Source: Dactylis glomerata (taxonomy: Eukaryota > Streptophyta > Magnoliopsida > Poales > Poaceae). From it: a stretch of 64,000 nucleotides of DNA. The translations under genes and the position numbers were made by a program. The stretch covers positions 5,218,212 through 5,282,211 of the forward strand of contig QXEO01001034.1 in NCBI GenBank assembly GCA_007115705.1, read 5' to 3'. How positions within the stretch are numbered: position 1 is the stretch's first letter; each line of letters opens with the position of its first letter. Positions 59,567 to 64,000 of this stretch are shown piece after piece. A model generated the notes under the pieces. The model was not told the origin of the DNA. It ran no database searches and saw only the letters and a program-made list of their open reading frames with translations.

Positions 59567-60425
59567 TAGATTCTACGAGAACATCAGTTGTATGCCAAGT
59601 TCAGTATGTGTGAATTCTGGCTAGACCAAGTAGAGTTCCTTGGACACGTGATCAGTAAAGAAGGTATAGCAGTAAATCCAAGCAAGGTAGCATCTGTTTT
59701 GGAATGGGAGTCACCGAAGAATGTCAAACAGATTAGAGGATTTTTGGGAATGGCAGGATACTACCGAAGGTTCATAGAAGGGTTCTCAAAGATTGCAGCT
59801 ACTTCGGAAGAATACACCGTTTGTTTGGACAGAAGAATGTGAGGCAAGTTTTCAAACACTCAAGGAGAAGCTAACCACATCACCTGTGTTAGCCGTACCA
59901 GAAACTGGCAAAGACAATATCATATATTGTGATGCATCCAAGAACAGACTCGGATGTGTTTTGATGCGGGATAGAAAGGTGATAGCATATGGGTCAAGGC
60001 AATTACGACCACATGAAGTTAATTATCCAACACACGATCTGGAACTAGCAGCCGTAGTGTTTGCACTAAAAGGATGGAGGCATTTTCTTTATGGAGCTAA
60101 GTGTGAACTCTATACAGATCACAAAAGTCTCAAATACTTCTTCACTTAGAAGGAATTGAATATGAGGCAACGAAGATGGTTAGAATTGATCAAGGATTAT
60201 GATTTGACCATCAACTATACACCGGGGAAGGCCAATGTGGCAGCCGACGCTTTAAGCAGAAAGAGTACAGACACTCAACCGATGAATCGCGAACTTCCCA
60301 AGGAATTACTTATAGATTTGGAAAGGTTAGAGATCCAATGTCTTGACGTACAATCCCTAGGTAGTTTGTCTACCGAGAAGGTGATGGAGGAACGACATAG
60401 TGATCTCAAGTATACGATAATTTGA
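59567..60425 (+). pseudogene. Element X RT 3' part and RNase H
   Basis: Directly continues the RT after element C: ILREHQLYAKFSMCEFWL, FLGHVISKEGIAVNPSKV, GYYRRFIEGFSKIA. A deletion near 59788 shifts the frame. Then RNase H: IYCDASKNRLGCVL, SRQLRPHEVNYPTHDLELAA, LYTDHKSLKYFFT. TAG at 60147 replaces a Gln codon, followed by KELNMRQRRWLELIKDYDL and GKANVAADALSRK. The joint with the left part has TAG as its first codon (59567-59569). Confidence 0.9.
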
Positions 60426-61868
60426 AGACAAGATGAAGATGCATTTATTGCCGAAGAAATCCGCAGGATTGAGGAAGGTAGACCATCAGAGTTCCATTTA
60501 GGTGATTTCAATTCACTTTGGTTTCATGACCGAATATGTGTGTCGGACATACCGGAAATCAAGGAATTTATACTTAAGGAGGCACACGAAACACCATATT
60601 CTATACATCCGGGGAGCACCAAGATGTATATGGATCTTAAGGAATTGTTCTGGTGGAATAATATGAAGCGGGAGATAGCTAAGTTCGTATCCGAATGTCA
60701 TACCTGTCAGAGAGTGAAGGCAGAACATCAGAGTCCTGCTGGACTTATGCAACCTTTGAGTATTCCCAAGTGAAAGTGGGAAGAGATTAGAATGGACTTT
60801 ATCACAGGATTACCACTGACACCAAAGAAGAAGGACATGATCTGGGTAATAGTCGACCGACTGACTAAGAGTGCACATTTCTTAGCTATCAATCAGAAAG
60901 ATTCTGGTGAAAAGTTAATAAATTTGTATGTTCAAGAGATAGTAAGCAAGCACGGAGTGCCCAAGACAGTAGTATCGGATCGAGGATCCGTATTCACTTC
61001 AGCTTTTTGGACGCAATTACATGAAGCTATAGGATCCAAACTGGACTTTAACACTGCTTACCACCCACAGACGGGAGGCCAAACTGAAAGGACCAATCAG
61101 ATTTTAGAGGATATGCTCTGAGCATGTGCTTTAGACTTCGGGGGATCATGGGAAGAACACTTACCACTGGCAGAGTTCTCTTATAACAATAGTTACCAAA
61201 GCAGTATCCAAATGGCACCATTTGAAGCACTTTACAGAAGGAAGTGCCGATCACCTATTTGCTGGTATGAACCATGAGCCAGTAAGGAGTTTCATCCAGA
61301 CTACGTCAAGGAGAAACAACATGTAATTGATATCATTCGAGATTGATTAAAGATTGCTCAAAGTCGACAGAAAAGCTATGCAGATTCTAAGAGGAGGATA
61401 TGGGAACCGCAGGTTGGGGACATGGTTTATCTAAGGGTTAGCCCTATGAAGGGAGTACATCGTTTTGGAGTCAAGGGAAAGCTTAGCCCAAGATATACTG
61501 GACTGTTCAAGATTCGGAGTCAGAGTCGAGGAGTAGCCTTTGAGTTAGAACTGCCAAAGGAACTATCTAAGGTCCATAATGTGTTTCATGCTTCTCAACT
61601 TCGCAAGTGTATGAAGACACCGGAAGAAACTATATCCTACGATGAGATTGAATTGCAAGCTAATTTGACTTATGTTGAAGAACCATCAAAGATTCTGGCA
61701 GAGAATTGGAAGCAACTCCGTAATAGGGCCATCAAGTATTGCAAGGTGCAATGGAAACATCACCCGGAAAGAGAAGCTACATGGGAAAAGGAAGAGGATC
61801 TAAGGACAGCCTATCCAGATTTCTTCAGGTACATCTTACCCCAAACTTCGGGACGAAGTTTTTATTAA
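60426..61868 (+). pseudogene. Element X integrase and chromodomain
   Basis: The integrase zinc-binding HHCC part (HPGSTKMYMDLKELFWWNNM, CHTCQRVK) is followed by the DDE core (RMDFITGLPL, VVSDRGSVF, GGQTERTNQILE) and the GPY-like region (RVSPMKGVHRFGVKGKLSPR, FHASQLRKC). At the C-terminus (about 61690-61850) is a chromodomain (ILAENWKQLRNRAIKYCKVQ, WEKEEDLRTAYPDF), which in chromoviruses directs insertion to chromatin. In-frame stops at about 60771, 61119, 61275 and 61344 are mostly TGA where Arg or Trp is expected. The last 149 codons (61422-61868) are open to a TAA. Confidence 0.9.
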
Positions 61869-61877
61869 GGGGGGAAG
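61867..61877 (+). other. Element X polypurine tract
   Basis: AAGGGGGGAAG lies two bases before the right LTR and primes plus-strand DNA synthesis in LTR elements. Confidence 0.9.
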
Positions 61878-61879
61878 TC

Positions 61880-64000
61880 TGTAACATCCCAGAACGTAGG
61901 ACAACTCTAGGGTAGATTAGAAGGGCTCTTGTGCATTGCATCTGAAATTACGGGATTTTTTCGCGCTTTTGTCACTAAAACCTAAGAGTGATCAAATCTC
62001 TCTTCGAGGGGGAATGGTGAACTCTTGAAGTGTGAAAGATTTGGACATGACCTCTTTTGATCTATTATTGTGAGAGGTGATGAATTAAACAACTAAACCC
62101 TAGCTATAAGCTTTGGAATTTGAACTAAGATTTGAATCAAGTTGAAGTTGAATCTTGAATGATTGAACTTAGAATTAAAAAGCACATTTAGAAAGGATAA
62201 ACATTAATAAAGAATAAATATATAGAAATATAAACATCAATAAAGTTAGAGAAAACTTAAACTTTATTGATCATCAACACATATTACATTGTCTTTACAT
62301 AATTCATGAATGAAAGAATATTACAACTTGGAATGAATCAAAGATAATTACAAAAGAAGAAATGGAAGATTACAAGTTACAAATTCAAAAAGAAAACTAA
62401 AAGTCTTCTTTCTTTCTTTCCTTTCTTCTTTTCTTTTCTTGGCACCTGCAACCAAATAAAAAGAAACAACAAGTTTGCCAAGATAGCATTTACCAAGTGG
62501 CATTCAGAAATAACAGGCCACTGTAGATAATCATTAGGAGGTTGAGCTTATCACCAAAGCTCTTGGGTAGAAATATCCCAAGGCAGCCGGGATGGGCAAG
62601 GCAGCTCACAGCAACATAGTCACCAGGTGCATGTACTAAGGTGTCAAGCACCCAAGTAACAAGGGCAAGTATAAAAGTATCATAGAGGGGAAATTTGCTC
62701 GGCCAAAGATCATAGTCGACCAAGAATAGCACCATCACACCACCAACAGCAACACCCCAAGTACACCATCACAATCAAGATCACATCACCATCACTAAAT
62801 CACCACCACATAATCAACCCTGCTCATGTGTTGAGCAACAGGGGAGATTCAGACCCCAACACATCATAAAACAACCATCCATCAAAGCCAAAGACCAACA
62901 TGGTCACATAGTTCAACTAGGAACTAGGTCAAGCAGCTAGGAGGAGCAGGCTAGCCACAAGAAGCAGGAAATCAGAATTATTCCAGAAGAACAAGCTACT
63001 CTTCAGTAGTAGGCTATTATTAAACCACAGCACACATGAGTGTTGGGAGAGAACTCACAAGTTATTCTCCCAGGCAGACTGTACAGAGCACAGCCACACA
63101 GTGATCAAGCAAAGCTTGATGAAACAAAGGCTTTGGTCATCATTTGGATGTCCGGGAGGCCATGACCTTGAAGGTAAGGCCATCCACAGCACCTACTCCC
63201 TAACACATAACCTTATCTGGGAATTTCTGAAAGGAAATACTCACAAAAATAAGAGCAAGGCCAGGAGTGGCACATGGGTTGCCTAGCTCACAAGACTAAG
63301 GCCAAAACCTAGAAAACCATCAGCTTTGTCAATAAAAAAATTGATCAAGTTCAGTTAAGCATCTGGGAAAAGTGGACAGGGACACTTTCAATTAGTTAAG
63401 CCACCAGCAGATCACCACAGAGGGTGATCTACTCTCAAAGAACACCAACTTAACACCCACAGCTACTGTGAACACCTCAAGGAGTCATCACAGTGAAGTA
63501 GTTAGCCAAAAGCTACTGCAAGAGCCATAACAATAGGCATGGAAGATTGCATCACAACTAGGAATAACCAAGCTCAACAGAACAAGTTGCATCACTATAT
63601 CAGCACAATAGAAGCACTGCAAGAAAGTGCAGTGAGACTGTTAACAACACAAGCCAATTGACAGCAACATTCAGAGATAACTAACACATAGTTATCCATG
63701 CACTTGATCAGATTAATCAAGACTAGCCACTAGCAAGATTTTAACTAATCAAGCAACAACATCAACTGAATGATTCAACAGTAAAAGGCCACCATAGCAT
63801 GCAGTTAACTGAATCAGCAAGCTTCAGTTAACAGAGTTAACTGAAGCTATGACTGAAACTAGCAATAGCAGCTAAGACAAGCATGATCAAGTTTTAACAG
63901 CAAGCTAATTGGGCAAGGAGTGATCATGGAGTCTAGGGACACACATCACAGCCAGTTTAACTTCACAGCACAAGTGCAAGCTTGGGGAGAAACCCCAGTG
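61880..64000 (+). repeat. Element X right (3') LTR, first 2.1 kb
   Basis: Starts TGTAACATCCCAGAACGT and matches 33197-35315 in order to the end of the window, which falls just before the minisatellite. Visible differences are scattered and mainly transitions (for example CTCCGGGG against CTCTAGGG near the start). Confidence 0.95.

Larger units (their letters stand above)
33197..64000 (+). mobile_element. Element X: Tekay-like chromovirus LTR retrotransposon, runs off the window
   Basis: A Ty3/gypsy element with very long LTRs (left 33197-38293), a Met-initiator-type primer-binding site, an extra ORF, gag, protease, RT, RNase H, integrase and a C-terminal chromodomain, then a polypurine tract and the start of the right LTR at 61880. 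Domain order plus chromodomain place it among chromoviruses; LTR length and primer fit the Tekay/Del branch. The left TSD would be TAAGT (33192-33196); the right one is outside the window. It interrupts a CACTA transposase and is itself interrupted by elements B and C. Confidence 0.92.

Noticed and set aside
1..64000. tRNA, rRNA, CRISPR or riboswitch features
   Set aside because: Nothing resembling these was found; tRNA-like matches are only the retrotransposon primer-binding sites.

Overview
The window is nuclear DNA of a large-genome grass, most likely a Triticeae species (wheat, barley or Aegilops type). The reasons are a GC-rich first exon in a plant ARF-GEF gene, a Stowaway MITE with CTCCCTCC ends, CACTA and Helitron termini of grass type, and nested gypsy LTR retrotransposons that fill the right two thirds. 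There are no bacterial-style operons, and introns are GT-AG.

Left third (1-17933), gene-bearing. A plus-strand ClpB/HSP101-like AAA+ gene lies at 848-3296 in six exons. It has no Clp N-domain and no M-domain coiled coil, it has a hydrophobic N-terminal segment, and it carries one frameshift just after Walker A1. A minus-strand BIG-type ARF guanine-nucleotide exchange factor lies at 6542-15571. I resolved it into 11 in-phase exons giving 1,791 codons plus a stop. Between the two genes is a candidate Mutator-like element (about 4332-5624) and small tandem duplications. The first intron of the BIG gene holds a Stowaway MITE. Upstream of BIG are a GC-rich block of unknown nature and a promoter/5'-leader-like stretch that ends at a 541-bp CACTA-type element.

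Right two thirds (17934-64000), nested transposons. Element A (20047-31440, plus strand) is a complete LTR retrotransposon with TSD CCGAG and a decayed gag-protease. It is split by a minus-strand Helitron (25982-29159), and the unoccupied site of that Helitron can be read in two sister elements further right. A CACTA TNP2-type transposase remnant (32391-33196) is cut by element X, a Tekay-like chromovirus with about 5.1-kb LTRs (left LTR 33197-38293; right LTR from 61880 past the window end). X contains an extra ORF upstream of gag, then gag, protease, RT, RNase H, integrase and chromodomain. It is interrupted twice by minus-strand copies of the same gag-protease-only family as A: element B (38842-47591) inside the extra ORF, and element C (50921-59561, TSD CTTTA) inside reverse transcriptase.

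Inferred order of events: the CACTA remnant is older than X, and B and C came after X. The Helitron came after A. The main points of interest are the reduced, possibly membrane-anchored ClpB-like protein; the precisely mapped Helitron with exon-like cargo; the changing 3' end of the LTR in one retrotransposon family, including a copy whose LTR has absorbed a relict primer-binding site; and an upstream ORF in X that stays open while its gag-pol is riddled with stop codons.
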